DNA from: Maribacter halichondriae
Lineage (GTDB): Bacteria; Bacteroidota; Bacteroidia; Flavobacteriales; Flavobacteriaceae
NCBI RefSeq assembly: GCF_027474825.1
Contig: NZ_CP107030.1
Span: 2,486,529 to 2,550,528 of the forward strand
DNA length: 64,000 nt
Direction: 5' to 3'
Made by a program: the position numbers and the translations under genes. This document shows positions 46,550 to 56,341 of this stretch, one piece after another (within the stretch, counting starts at the first letter, position 1; each line of letters starts with the position of its first letter). A model generated the notes under the pieces. The model saw only the letters and a program-made list of their open reading frames with translations. It did no database searches and had not been told where the DNA came from.

Positions 46550-47434
46550 TTAACCCCATAGCGGCGAAACGTAGTCGTTTTCCCCAGTCTTTTGTTGAAG
46601 AAAATCAACAGCTTTTTCTCGGTCGCTGGCGTAAGTGACCCCGAACCATTCCCCATCAGAGGGTACTACTTTTACGGAAATATCTCCGGCCTGTAACATA
46701 TCTTGGACAATTTTCGGAATGTATAGCTCTCCGCTCTTCGCTAGCTCGTCGTCCGCTAGGAATCTTCTAAAATCTTTTTCTATCTTATCGAAGATAGAGG
46801 GTTTACAGACCCAAAAGTTCATGCTGACCTGTTCGTTGCCCGAATATTGATTACCAGAATCACGGTCGATTACTTGACTGCCATCCTGCTCCAGTTTCAA
46901 CCGCTCCTCCACCGATATCAACTGGTCGCCTTTTACTTCACACACCCCACGTGATACCGAACCATGTTCCGATAAAGTATCTTTTAAAGTATAGCCTACC
47001 AGAGCATACACGTTATCATCTCGGTGCTCATGCATGAAATTCGCCGCATTCTTGTAGGCGGATTTTCCATAAAAATCATCCGCATTGATAACTGCAAAGG
47101 GTCCGTTGATGACATGTCGTGCTGTCCAAACCGCATGGGCAGTACCCCAAGGTTTAGGTCGTTCGCCTGTATAGGTGACCCCGTCCGGCAAATCGGTAAT
47201 TTCTTGTGCAAGCACATCGATTCTTACGTTTTCAGGAAGTTTTCCGGCCATTTGGTCTTCCACATGATGAATATATTCCTTTTTCGTAATGACCACGATA
47301 TGGTCGAATCCGTTTTCCAGGGCATCGTACATGGCGAATTCCATCAAAAATTCACCGGCAGGGCCTAAATCATCGAATTGTTTTAGTTTTCCGTATCGAC
47401 TACCGCTTCCGGCAGCCATTAAAAGTAAGGTCAT
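46550..47434 (-). CDS. Sugar-1-phosphate nucleotidyltransferase family protein
   Basis: 294 residues with the nucleotidyltransferase signature LLLMAAGSGSRYGKLKQF, then PKPWGTAHAVWTARHVINGPFAVINADDFYG (Asp metal site) and late VPSDGEWFGVTY. It would activate a sugar 1-phosphate with an NTP. The NahK-like kinase gene begins at or within its 3' end, so the pair probably salvages an N-acetylhexosamine to a nucleotide sugar. Nucleotide and sugar are not known. Confidence 0.87.
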   Translation of the reverse strand: MTLLLMAAGSGSRYGKLKQFDDLGPAGEFLMEFAMYDALENGFDHIVVITKKEYIHHVEDQMAGKLPENVRIDVLAQEITDLPDGVTYTGERPKPWGTAHAVWTARHVINGPFAVINADDFYGKSAYKNAANFMHEHRDDNVYALVGYTLKDTLSEHGSVSRGVCEVKGDQLISVEERLKLEQDGSQVIDRDSGNQYSGNEQVSMNFWVCKPSIFDKIEKDFRRFLADDELAKSGELYIPKIVQDMLQAGDISVKVVPSDGEWFGVTYASDREKAVDFLQQKTGENDYVSPLWG

Positions 47435-47581
47435 GTGATATTAATTTTTGATGCAAAAATAGGTTTTTGGAGATGAAATCCTTTTTTAATACCGAGAACC
47501 TTTGACTTAAATTCGTCAAGATGACTATTTTTCTTGAAGTTTTTATATTTTCAGGGAATGATTCAGCGAGGCTTACGTATA

Positions 47582-48739
47582 ATGACAGACAAAAAAATTC
47601 CAATACTTTTTAGTATCCTCATTTGTTTTGGGTTACATGCTCAAGCGGATAATTTGTGCATGGGTAATTATTGGACACCTGATGAGGCAAACCTTAAAAT
47701 GAAAGAATTCGCCGAACAGTGGGATGACCTTGACTCATGGGCAAAGAGGAGGGATAAAATAAGAACGCTCCTCCAAAAGGGAATGCAATGGGACAAGATG
47801 CCAAAGATTTCTGGAAATTTCAATTCAATTATTCATAGTAAAAGGGAAATGGATGGGTATAGTGTGTCGAATATCGCAATAGAAGGCTTCCCTGGCTTCT
47901 ATATTACGGGCAATCTGTACCGGCCTTTGAAAACTGACGGCAAACTTGCCGCTGTTTTAAGCCCACACGGCCATTTAGAAGACAAGCGCCTACTTGAGGA
48001 TGTACAGACGCGGTCCGCGGTTTTGGCCAGAATGGGTGCGGTGGTCTTCGCTTATGATATGGTGGGGCGAGGTGAAAGTTCGCAGGTCGATCATGAAATA
48101 CCGATTGCGTTGCTCTTGCAGACTTTTAGTAGTCAAAGAGTGTTGGAATATTTATTGTCACTGCCCGATGTCGACTCTGATAGGATTGGCATGACCGGTG
48201 GGTCCGGCGGGGCGACACAGACGTTTATGCTGGCAGCTATTGACCCAAGGATTAAAGTAATTGCCCCGGTTGTACAAATCTCGGCCCATTTTTTCGGGGG
48301 CTGTGTATGCGAGAGTGGTATGCCCGTGCATAAGGCCGAAGATTTTCAAACCAATAATGTTGAGATTGCCGCGAGTGCGGCCCCTAGACCCATATTGCTC
48401 ATCTCTAACGGTGGGGACTGGACACGAAATACCCCGAACATTGAATATCCATATATAAAAAAGGTATATGCGCTGTACAATGCGGAGCATAAGGTCGAGA
48501 ACGTACATCTGCCTTCGGAAAAACATGACTACAGATATTCTAAAAGGGCACCTATGTATAACTTTTTCGCCTATCATTTGGCGTTGGACCTTTCGGCAAT
48601 TCCGTATGAAGACGGTTTTAAGGAAGACTTTGTGACCGTTCTGCCCAAAGAAGATTTAAAAGTTTTCAATGCGACCCATGCTTTGCCCGAAAACGCATTG
48701 AAAGGCGACGCGGCAGTTCTTGAATATTTAGATTTTTGA
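47582..48739 (+). CDS. Secreted alpha/beta hydrolase, acetylxylan-esterase/dienelactone-hydrolase-like
   Basis: 385 residues from the ATG at 47582 with a signal peptide ([19 protein letters not shown]). The hydrolase fold shows [24 protein letters not shown], the nucleophile elbow [12 protein letters not shown] and a final His in [12 protein letters not shown]. Related exported esterases deacylate plant or algal polysaccharides. It starts divergently from the nucleotidyltransferase gene and runs into the sulfatase gene 52 bases later, consistent with joint use on decorated glycans. The acyl group and glycan are unknown. Confidence 0.83.
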   Translation: MTDKKIPILFSILICFGLHAQADNLCMGNYWTPDEANLKMKEFAEQWDDLDSWAKRRDKIRTLLQKGMQWDKMPKISGNFNSIIHSKREMDGYSVSNIAIEGFPGFYITGNLYRPLKTDGKLAAVLSPHGHLEDKRLLEDVQTRSAVLARMGAVVFAYDMVGRGESSQVDHEIPIALLLQTFSSQRVLEYLLSLPDVDSDRIGMTGGSGGATQTFMLAAIDPRIKVIAPVVQISAHFFGGCVCESGMPVHKAEDFQTNNVEIAASAAPRPILLISNGGDWTRNTPNIEYPYIKKVYALYNAEHKVENVHLPSEKHDYRYSKRAPMYNFFAYHLALDLSAIPYEDGFKEDFVTVLPKEDLKVFNATHALPENALKGDAAVLEYLDF

Positions 48740-48791
48740 TTGGAAAACTATTCCGAATCACAATGCGCTATCAATAAATACCTTTGAAATT

Positions 48792-50395
48792 ATGAATTAC
48801 AAGACTACTTTATTTTGGCTTTTTGTACTGATTAGTGGGTTTTCATTTACGCAAGAGCGACCCAATATCCTGGTCATCATGTTCGATGACGCGGGATTGG
48901 ACATGAGTGCCTACGGAAGCACTTATGTCAAAACCCCTGCTTTTGATGCTATTGCCAAAGAAGGGATTCTTTTTAACAGGGCCTACACACCGAACGCAAA
49001 ATGCGCACCTTCACGAGCTTCGATCATTACGGGAAGAAACTCGTGGCAGCTCGATGCCGCTGCCAATCATGTAATTTATTTTCCCGCCAAATTCAAGACG
49101 TATCAAGAAGTACTGCTTGAGAACGGATATACTACGGGCCATACCGGAAAAGGCTGGGCTCCGGGCATAACAGTAAGGGAAGACGGTAGCCAACGCCAAG
49201 TCATGGGCCCTGCCTACAACGAAAAAACTTTAAAACCGGCTACCTCTTTTATTGGTCCGAACGATTACAGTGCAAATTTTACCGATTTTTTGGATAAAGC
49301 TCCTGCTAACAAACCTTGGAGTTTTTGGGTGGGCACCATTGAACCCCACCGAGGGTATGAATACGGTTCGGGAAAAAACTGGCCGGTAAATCTGAGGAGA
49401 TGATCACCGATTTCCCCCCGTATTGGCCGGATAACGAAACGACCCGAAACGATCTGCTTGACTATGCCTTTGAAATTGAAGATACCGATAAACATATTGG
49501 TAAAATTCTAGAGACCTTAAAAGAAAAGAATCTAATGGAAAATACCCTGATCGTTGTCACTTCCGATCATGGAATGCCCTTCCCCAGGGTCAAGGGAGAC
49601 CAATATGAAAATGCCAACCATATTCCAATGGCAATACTTTGGAAGGGAAAAATGATGGTGCAAGGAAGAAAAGTTGACGATTATATAAGCTTTGTTGATA
49701 TTGCCCCTACTTTTTTGGAAGCGGCAGGAGTTGATTGGCAGTCTTCTGGAATGCATCCAGCTGCCGGAAAAAGTTTACTGAACATTATAACTTCCGAGAA
49801 ATCGGGCCAAATCGAAGCGGATCGAAATTTTGTTCTTGTGGGCAAAGAACGACACGATACGGGACGACCGGGTGATGTGGGCTATCCCATCCGAGGCATC
49901 CATAAAAATAATATGTTTTATATCAAGAATTATGAAATCGACCGTTGGCCATCGGGCAACCCTGAAACGGGCTATTTGAATACCGATGAGAGTCCGACCA
50001 AGACCGAGATTTTAAATCTTAGAAGAAATGGTGACAAGGAATTTTGGAAACTCAATTTTGGAAAAAGGGTAGAAGAAGAATTATACGATATCGAAAATGA
50101 CCCTTTCTGTATGAAGAACTTGGCCGATGATATTGCTTATGCGATTATAAAGACAGAATTGAAAAAAGAAATGGAGGCAAGACTTTTAAAACAAGGTGAT
50201 TTGCGAATGATCGGCTATGGGCATTTGTACGAGCAGGCCCCATTTCTTGCGGGCCGGGGTCGTAATCTCTATGAAGATTTTATGAATGGAAAAAATCCGA
50301 AAGCAGGCTGGGTCAAAGACACTGATTTCGAACCTTTCTTTTTGGATGGAAATGGAAATGAGCTGGGCAAGGTGCAGATGGGTGCAAAAGACTGA
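48792..50395 (+). CDS. S1-family sulfatase, secreted; apparent frameshift
   Basis: About 534 residues after correction. A signal peptide ([17 protein letters not shown]) is followed by [18 protein letters not shown] and the formylglycine motif C-A-P-S-R in [15 protein letters not shown]. The first frame ends at 49403 after KNWPVNLRR; one missing G in the GG at 49385-49386 gives [19 protein letters not shown] and joins the second frame, which carries [10 protein letters not shown] and the rest of the fold. The heparan-N-sulfatase-like pattern ([18 protein letters not shown]) suggests the S1_8 or a related subfamily, but this is uncertain. Likely a sequence error. Confidence 0.86.
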
Positions 50396-50436
50396 TGTCA
50401 AAGGCAATACCATAGACCTGACATTTATCATGTTTT

Positions 50437-50472
50437 TTGCTAGACATAGCAAGTAAGTTTGTATGATACAAA
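50437..50472 (+). promoter_or_regulatory. hemN promoter with two inverted repeats
   Basis: TAAGTTTG at 50454-50461 is an exact TAnnTTTG -7 element 21 bases before the hemN start codon. TTTGTAT-G-ATACAAA at 50458-50472 overlaps its end and the expected start of transcription, and TTGCTA-GACA-TAGCAA lies at 50437-50452. Their positions suggest operators; the regulators are not known. Confidence 0.45.
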
Positions 50473-50481
50473 TTACATACT

Positions 50482-51842
50482 ATGTGCAGCCTAGTGCAAA
50501 AATACAATATCCCCGGTCCACGTTACACGAGTTATCCTACTGTTCCGTATTGGAATATGGAGACCTTCTCAGGCAAAAAATGGAACCAAACATTAATTAG
50601 AAGTTTTGGCGAGAGCAACGCTGCCGAAGGCATAAGTTTATACATACATCTTCCTTTTTGTGAAAGTATGTGCACATTTTGCGGTTGTCATAAGCGCATT
50701 ACCAAGAGGCACGATGTGGAATCTCCTTATATCGATACCGTTTTAAGGGAGTGGCACTTGTACAGAAATCTTTTTTCTGAAAAACCCATTATAAAAGAAT
50801 TGCACCTTGGCGGCGGAACACCGACCTTTTTTTCTCCTGAAAACCTCAAAAGGCTCATCAATGATATTTTTAGACATGCCGATCGTGCAGAAGAATATGA
50901 GTTCAGCTTTGAGGGCCATCCCAATAACACCAGTCGCGAACATCTACAAGCCTTGTACGATGTTGGTTTTAGAAGGGTGAGTTACGGTGTGCAAGACTAC
51001 AATGAGGGCGTGCAAAAAGCCATTCACAGGGTTCAGTCATTTGAGAGCGTACAGCATGTGACGGAGTGGGCCCGTGAAATCGGGTATACTTCCGTTGGAC
51101 ATGATATCATATTTGGATTACCACACCAAACCTTGGAGCATGTTAAAGAGACCATTCTGAAGACCAAGCAACTCATGCCCGATCGCTTGGCCTTTTATAG
51201 CTATGCACATGTGCCATGGCTAAAGGGAAACGGTCAACGAGGATATAAGGACACCGATTTGCCTACCGGGGAAGAAAAAGAAGTCAGTACGAAAATGGAA
51301 GGCAATTATTGGCGGAAGTAGGCTATCATGAAATCGGAATGGATCATTTTGCATTGTCGTCCGATAGTCTTTACAAATCAATGGAAAGCGGCGATTTGCA
51401 CCGTAATTTTATGGGATATACCGCTTCAAAAACTCAACTGATGATCGGGCTGGGCGCTTCGAGTATCAGTGATAGCTGGTATAGTTTTGCCCAAAACGTT
51501 AAAAATATCGAAGAATACCAACATTTGGTTCATAACGGAATCATTCCCATATATAGGGGACATATTTTAACAGATGAAGACCAAATCATCAGAAAGCATA
51601 TTTTAAATGTAATGTGCCGATTGGAGACCTCATGGCATGAGGAAGACATGGTTTTTTCATCCTTGGATACGGTGCTTGAAAAGCTGAATGAAATGGAGTT
51701 TGACGGATTGGTCGAAGTAGGACCGAACCGATTAAGGGTAACCGAAAAAGGAAGACCTTTCGTGCGCAATGTTTGTATGGCATTCGACGTTCTATTACAT
51801 AGAAAAGCACCGGAAACACGTTTGTTTTCGATGACGGTTTAA
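50482..51842 (+). CDS. hemN: Oxygen-independent coproporphyrinogen III oxidase; apparent frameshift
   Basis: Radical SAM enzyme of haem synthesis that works without oxygen. PGPRYTSYPT begins the family N terminus; the cluster cysteines are Cys60, Cys64 and Cys67 (FCESMCTFCGC); GGGTPTFFSPENL and the SFEGHPNNTSREHLQ stretch follow. The first frame is lost after GEEKEV; one missing A in the A5 run at 51275-51279 gives EEKRSQYENGRQLLAEVGYHEIGMDHFAL and the frame continues to 51842, restoring 453 residues, the normal HemN length. Likely a sequence error. Anaerobic haem synthesis fits the denitrification genes nearby. Confidence 0.9.
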
Positions 51843-51904
51843 TAAAAGCTCTTGTATACTAAACAGATTCCTTTAAAGAAGGGGATGGAAATAAATCAGT
51901 AACT

Positions 51905-52726
51905 ATGAAAAAAATAATTGTACCCTTAGATTTTTCCGAACAATCAGAATATGCTTTAAAAGTTGCTGTTTCGTTGGCAAAAAAACATGGTTCTGAAATT
52001 TTGGCGCTACACATGTTGGAATTGAATCAGGCCATGATTACCTCCTCAGAAGGTTTTCACCCCGAACAGACCGTTTTCCTAATAAAATTGGCTGAAAAAC
52101 GATTTAGGGAGTTTTTGGACAAACCTTATGTTAAGGATGTCAAAGTAATCCCTATCATTAAACACTATAAGGTCTTTAGTGAGGTCAACGAAGTGGCCAA
52201 AGAACATAACGCCGAACTTATTGTAATGGGGTCGCACGGAAGCGATGGATTAAAAGAAATCTTTGTGGGCTCGAATGCAGAGAAAGTAGTTAGAAATGCT
52301 GACATCCCCGTTTTGGTTATCAAGAACGAAATCGAGAATTTTAAGATAGATCGCTTTGTCTTTGCCTCTGATTTCAAACAAGAGAATCTATTGGCTTTTC
52401 AAAAAGCCAAGGCCTTTGCAGCGTTACTTTCCGCTGAAATGGACTTAGTCTATGTCAATACGCCAGGGGACAGTTTCTTAAGTTCTCAAGATACTTATAA
52501 AAGAATAAATGAGTTTCTTGCCAATGCCAATGTAGGCCTAGAAGTGGCTATTTATAATGACTATAGTGTTGAAAGAGGTATTTTGAACTACAGTGAAAGT
52601 AGCAGTGCCGATCTTATCGCAATACCTACCCACGGCCGCAAAGGGCTATCCCATTTCTTTATGGGCAGTATTGGAGAAGATGTGGCCAATCATTCGAAAA
52701 TACCAGTGGTTACTTTTAAGATTTAA
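51905..52726 (+). CDS. Universal stress protein, two tandem Usp domains
   Basis: 273 residues. Domain 1 (about 1-140) has IIVPLDFSEQSEYALKVAV and the ATP-binding GSHGSDGLKEIFVGSNAEKVV; domain 2 (about 150-273) has FVFASDFKQENLLAF and PTHGRKGLSHFFMGSIGED. Tandem Usp proteins are common beside anaerobic or haem genes in Bacteroidota. It follows hemN on the same strand with a 62-base gap and ends before a strong hairpin. Confidence 0.9.
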   Translation: MKKIIVPLDFSEQSEYALKVAVSLAKKHGSEILALHMLELNQAMITSSEGFHPEQTVFLIKLAEKRFREFLDKPYVKDVKVIPIIKHYKVFSEVNEVAKEHNAELIVMGSHGSDGLKEIFVGSNAEKVVRNADIPVLVIKNEIENFKIDRFVFASDFKQENLLAFQKAKAFAALLSAEMDLVYVNTPGDSFLSSQDTYKRINEFLANANVGLEVAIYNDYSVERGILNYSESSSADLIAIPTHGRKGLSHFFMGSIGEDVANHSKIPVVTFKI

Positions 52727-52770
52727 TAATACAATATTTAAATAATTAGTGATAGGTAATATTAAAGATG

Positions 52771-52795
52771 AAGGGGAAGCAAAATGCTTCCCCTT
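52771..52795. terminator. Bidirectional hairpin terminator
   Basis: AAGGGGAAGC (52771-52780) pairs perfectly with GCTTCCCCTT (52786-52795) across a 5-base loop, between the convergent usp (+) and PIG-L (-) genes. AT-rich flanks on both sides fit a shared terminator. Confidence 0.75.
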
Positions 52796-52843
52796 AATAT
52801 TATAGCCATTGAATCTATTTTGAGTTGTTCTTTTTTCAATGGA

Positions 52844-53713
52844 TTATTTTTCAAGCATAGGAAACAATTTTTTGATTTCATCATCGGTAGGCTGCTTACC
52901 ATACTCGCAAATTTCGAATCCTTCTGCATGTTTAACTTCGGTCTCCTTGTCGCCGTACCATTTTTTTAAACTTACGAGAGTAACCTCGTTAGGGCCCGAA
53001 GAACGCCAATTTGCCAAAAACTCCAATCGTTCCTTTTCTGTTTTAGGTACTTTGTCAAGATTTCCGGAAGTCCATGGCAACCATTCGAAAAATTGTGATT
53101 CGTGTGCGGCCATGGCATAGATTTTTTGGTCAAAAACTTCATCAATATTTACCGCGATGTCAGGTTCGAACTGATTCGGTTTTTGAAACCCATCTTCAGA
53201 ATACAGAAAAACGGGGTTCTTCTTAAGCGGTGGTACTTCGGGTGCGACATTGGGTACGATGACCATATACGCCGCATCTTGTACCAAAACACCCGTATAC
53301 CGATGGTCGGGATGGTAATCGTTAGGCCTGGGAGCGATTACGATATCGGCATTCCATTTTCTGATTTCTCGAATGACTTTGAGACGATTTTCAAGTGTTG
53401 GCATGAGTTCGCCGTCGTGATTGTCCAAAACAGTATATTCGACCCCGAATCTTTTTCCGGCCTCTTTGGCCTCGGCAATCCTGATTTTCGCCAATTCTCC
53501 ACCACCTTTTTCATGATGCCCTGCATCGCCATTGGTCAACGAAACGAATTTTACGTTGTGGCCTAATTTGGAGAACAAAATTGCGGTACCACCCGCATCA
53601 TTGTCACAATCGTCAGGATGGGCCCCGAAAACGATGACATTGATTTTTTCCTCTTGAGAGTAAACGGAATTCAAGAAACAAACTAGTACTAGTAATGTGA
53701 AATACTTACTCAT
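52844..53713 (-). CDS. PIG-L family (LmbE-like) deacetylase, secreted
   Basis: 289 residues with a signal peptide ending near NSVYSQ. The zinc site of the PIG-L/MshB family is in NVIVFGAHPDDCDNDAGG (HPDD) and the downstream RPNDYHPDHRYTG (HPDH). Such enzymes deacetylate N-acetylglucosamine-type sugars. It is followed, on the same strand, by nothing but the terminator, and preceded by an exported Gfo/Idh gene, 13 bases apart. Acts in the periplasm on an N-acetylated sugar, by inference. Confidence 0.88.
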   Translation of the reverse strand: MSKYFTLLVLVCFLNSVYSQEEKINVIVFGAHPDDCDNDAGGTAILFSKLGHNVKFVSLTNGDAGHHEKGGGELAKIRIAEAKEAGKRFGVEYTVLDNHDGELMPTLENRLKVIREIRKWNADIVIAPRPNDYHPDHRYTGVLVQDAAYMVIVPNVAPEVPPLKKNPVFLYSEDGFQKPNQFEPDIAVNIDEVFDQKIYAMAAHESQFFEWLPWTSGNLDKVPKTEKERLEFLANWRSSGPNEVTLVSLKKWYGDKETEVKHAEGFEICEYGKQPTDDEIKKLFPMLEK

Positions 53714-53726
53714 AATCTTATGATGG

Positions 53727-55118
53727 TTACACTAATTTCATGGCTTGGGGATCCCAATTGATGGCTTTCTTTTGAAAATAACTTTCGTTGGCTAGAATTG
53801 CCGCACCTGCAGCACGAAGCCCGAAAGAGGGGTCTTGTATGACTTGATACTTCCCTCGAATGGCCTGTATAAAATTATGGGTATGGTCATAATGTGAACC
53901 TTGGTATCCCTCGGGTGCTTCAAAAATCGTTTCGCCCAATTTCAAAAGAGCTTTCCTGTTTTCTGTTTCTTCTTTCTCATATTCTTCCCGAATTTTTGCT
54001 TGGGTAGCTTCAGGAAAGGAAATCATGGAATATCCTCCAAAGCCAGAACCGATTTTTGATCGGGTCAACTTTACATAACCTTCGCCCACTTCCATGGCAC
54101 CTTCCGTTCCTACGAGCCGAAACAAATGTCCTCCGCCCGCTCCATCGATAAAATTAACTCGTAAGGAAGCATTGAAGGCCGGGTGAGTCTGTGTTTTGGG
54201 GTAGTCATATAATCCGATGGCGATATCGGGTACGTCCCTGCCGTCCTTCCAATAACGTAGTCCGCCAGAGGCCATTGCTCTTGTCGGCCCGACCGAATCG
54301 ATGATATAGTGCAATGTCGAAAAGGCATGTACGAACATATCGCCCGGTACGCCGGTGCCATAATCTTGATAATTACGCCACCTGAAGAAACGGGTAGGGT
54401 CATAGGGTACTTTCGGGGCAGTTCCCAAAAAAGTGTCAAAATCGACGGTATCGGGACTTGCATCCGGCGGAATGGGGTATTGCCAAGCTCCTTCGGAAGA
54501 ATAGCGATCGCTGTGAAAGTCGAAAAGTATAAGGTCGCCTATAGCTCCATCCTTATATAGCATTTTAGCCTTTTCGTTGCCTAGTGAAGACATACCGTTA
54601 CTACCTATTTGGCAGATTTCCCCGGTTGATTTCTGCGTATTTATTATCTCTTGCCCCTCTTCGAATTTTTGTACCATAGGTTTTTCGCAGTATACATGCT
54701 TACCTGCTTTCATAGCGGCAACCGTAATTGTTTTGTGCCAGTGGTCCGGGGTGGCGACGATAACGGCATCGACGTCCTTTCTTTCCAATAATTCGCGGTA
54801 GTCCCTAGTAACGAATACATCATTGCCCCAGAGTTCTTTGGCGCGATCTAAGCGACCCGTGTAGAGATCGCAGGCAGCGACCAACTTTACCCCATTTGTC
54901 TTTAGGGCCGCTTTGGTATCGAATATGCCCTGGATTCCTGTTCCGATAAGACCAAGATTGATTTGGTCGTTTGCCGTATAACGATGCTGTGCATATCGCC
55001 TTTCCATCAGAATTTTTTCGCCTTTTGAGGCAGAAAGAATAAAAGGGGCAGAAGTTAGGGCGGCGGAACCCAGAGCAGCTTTTTTAAGAAACAGTCGGCG
55101 TGAAGTATCTTTTTTCAT
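53727..55118 (-). CDS. Gfo/Idh/MocA oxidoreductase, Tat-exported
   Basis: 463 residues from the ATG at 55118 (MKKDTSRRLFLKKAALG), a canonical twin-arginine leader; an upstream in-frame extension is unlikely. NLGLIGTGIQGI binds NAD(P); DAVIVATPDHWHK and VYCEKPMVQKFEEGQ are the conserved dehydrogenase motifs; the C-terminal domain has SHYDHTHNFIQAIRGK. The exported Gfo/Idh group often includes glycosidases and keto-sugar enzymes with tightly bound NAD. It is co-oriented with the PIG-L gene, suggesting work on the same amino sugar. Confidence 0.88.
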   Translation of the reverse strand: MKKDTSRRLFLKKAALGSAALTSAPFILSASKGEKILMERRYAQHRYTANDQINLGLIGTGIQGIFDTKAALKTNGVKLVAACDLYTGRLDRAKELWGNDVFVTRDYRELLERKDVDAVIVATPDHWHKTITVAAMKAGKHVYCEKPMVQKFEEGQEIINTQKSTGEICQIGSNGMSSLGNEKAKMLYKDGAIGDLILFDFHSDRYSSEGAWQYPIPPDASPDTVDFDTFLGTAPKVPYDPTRFFRWRNYQDYGTGVPGDMFVHAFSTLHYIIDSVGPTRAMASGGLRYWKDGRDVPDIAIGLYDYPKTQTHPAFNASLRVNFIDGAGGGHLFRLVGTEGAMEVGEGYVKLTRSKIGSGFGGYSMISFPEATQAKIREEYEKEETENRKALLKLGETIFEAPEGYQGSHYDHTHNFIQAIRGKYQVIQDPSFGLRAAGAAILANESYFQKKAINWDPQAMKLV

Positions 55119-55268
55119 TTGGATGGATTTCGAGTTGTGTTCAATCAACTTAACAATTTACGTTTTTCTTTTCAAATTTTGAATTGTAATTAGGCAGAAT
55201 TGTAAAAGACGGGTTCTTTAAATGAACCTTTTTGCTTTACATCTAGGTCCAATATTTCGGACCTCCCT

Positions 55269-55700
55269 TCAAAGTGGCAAAAAAGACTTCCCTGCTTCAA
55301 TATCGCTTACCAAATCCTCAACGGCAGTTTCTTCTAGGTTTTTAACGAAACGAGTTTTAGTATCGCCGACGAGATGGTGCATAGGGCAGGGGTGTTCGGC
55401 ATTACATTCATGTATACTTAACATGCAAGAGGTAAGGCGATTATCGCCATCGATAATCTGTACTATTTTCATCAGACGAACACTTCTATTTTCTTCTGAA
55501 AGATAAAATCCTCCCTTTGGGCCACGCACCGAAGACACGATGTTGTGTCGAGACAATGCTTGCAAAATTTTAGATAGATAAGGTTTGGGAATATTAGTAG
55601 GTTCGCTAATATCCTTAACTAGTATTTTATGCTTTGCGGAAGAGTTTACCGCTAAATAGAGTACTGCTTTTAGGGCATATTTGGAAGAATTCGACAACAT
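55269..55700 (-). CDS. Rrf2 family transcriptional regulator, probable Fe-S/NO sensor
   Basis: 143 residues from the ATG at 55700 (LSNSSKYALKAVLYLA); a GTG at 55718 would add six. The winged helix is typical (DISEPTNIPKPYLSKILQALSRHNIV, RGPKGGFYL). Three cysteines in TSCMLSIHECNAEHPCPMHH have spacing C-x6-C-x5-C, like the cluster ligands of IscR and NsrR. It is divergent from the nitrous oxide reductase genes, so it probably senses NO or redox state and controls them and itself. A palindrome overlaps its own promoter. Confidence 0.88.
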   Translation of the reverse strand: MLSNSSKYALKAVLYLAVNSSAKHKILVKDISEPTNIPKPYLSKILQALSRHNIVSSVRGPKGGFYLSEENRSVRLMKIVQIIDGDNRLTSCMLSIHECNAEHPCPMHHLVGDTKTRFVKNLEETAVEDLVSDIEAGKSFLPL

Positions 55701-55717
55701 ATCTCCAGAGTTTTTCA

Positions 55718-55752
55718 CAAATATAAAGATTAAAGGACTTTTTTGTCCTTTA
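55718..55752 (-). promoter_or_regulatory. rrf2 promoter and overlapping operator palindrome
   Basis: On the minus strand an exact -7 element TATATTTG lies at 55725-55718, 18 bases before the rrf2 start codon. The inverted repeat TAAAGGAC-N6-GTCCTTTA (55731-55752) covers the region where the -33 element would be, so it is the best candidate for the Rrf2 operator and for autoregulation. Confidence 0.55.
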
Positions 55753-55797
55753 TATGATATATATCATATTTCCCTTTTGATAAGCCTATTACATTTG
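55752..55797 (+). promoter_or_regulatory. nos operon promoter with FNR/CRP-like site
   Basis: ATATGATATATATCATAT at 55752-55769 is a perfect palindrome whose core ATGAT-N4-ATCAT is one base per arm from the FNR/DNR consensus TTGAT-N4-ATCAA. An exact -7 element TACATTTG is at 55790-55797 and no TTG is present about 20 bases upstream. With a start near 55802 the palindrome is centred at about -41.5, the class II activator position. Confidence 0.6.
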
Positions 55798-55824
55798 ACC
55801 TATTAATTGTTAACAACCATAAAA

Positions 55825-56336
55825 ATGAAAATAGTATTTAGAAGTTTTGCCATTTTTTTTCCATACTGCTGATGAGCTGCGGTGGAAAGGAAGAAAAGAA
55901 GAAAGAAGGGTTCAGCGTAGAACGAGAAAAGACCACTACCGAAAAACCGGCCGAAAATGTACCTACCGCTAACGCAACGCCTGCATCTGAAAGAATCGAT
56001 CTATCGAACAAGGGAGTGGGCCCTATCACATCTATAAGTTTGGGTTCAGAAATCGACCAGGCCATGGCCAAAAAAGGTGAAGAGGTCTATAACCAAATGT
56101 GTATGGCATGCCATAGGGTTGGGAAAAAATTCATTGGTCCCGCTCCGAACAATATTTTGGAAAGACGCAGCCCAGAATGGGTTATGAATATGATTTTGAA
56201 CCCAGAGGCGATGGTCAAAGAAGATCCGCTGGCAATAGATCTTTTGGCGGAGTTCAATAGTGCGCCTATGGCGAACCAAGGTTTGACTGAAGAACAAGCC
56301 AGAAGTGTATTGGAATTTTTTAGAACCTTAAAATAA
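55825..56336 (+). CDS. c-type cytochrome lipoprotein of the nos cluster; apparent frameshift in signal peptide
   Basis: The ATG at 55825 begins MKIVFRSFAIF, then stops; one missing T in the T8 run at 55853-55860 gives FFSILLMSCGGKE, a lipobox signal that leads directly into the long open frame. The mature protein (about 150 residues) is low-complexity and acidic or lysine-rich at first, then a monohaem class I domain with CMACH and a methionine-bearing NSAPMANQGLT. It is the first gene of the operon, so it probably carries electrons to NosZ. Likely a sequence error. Confidence 0.85.
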
Positions 56337-56341
56337 AACAT

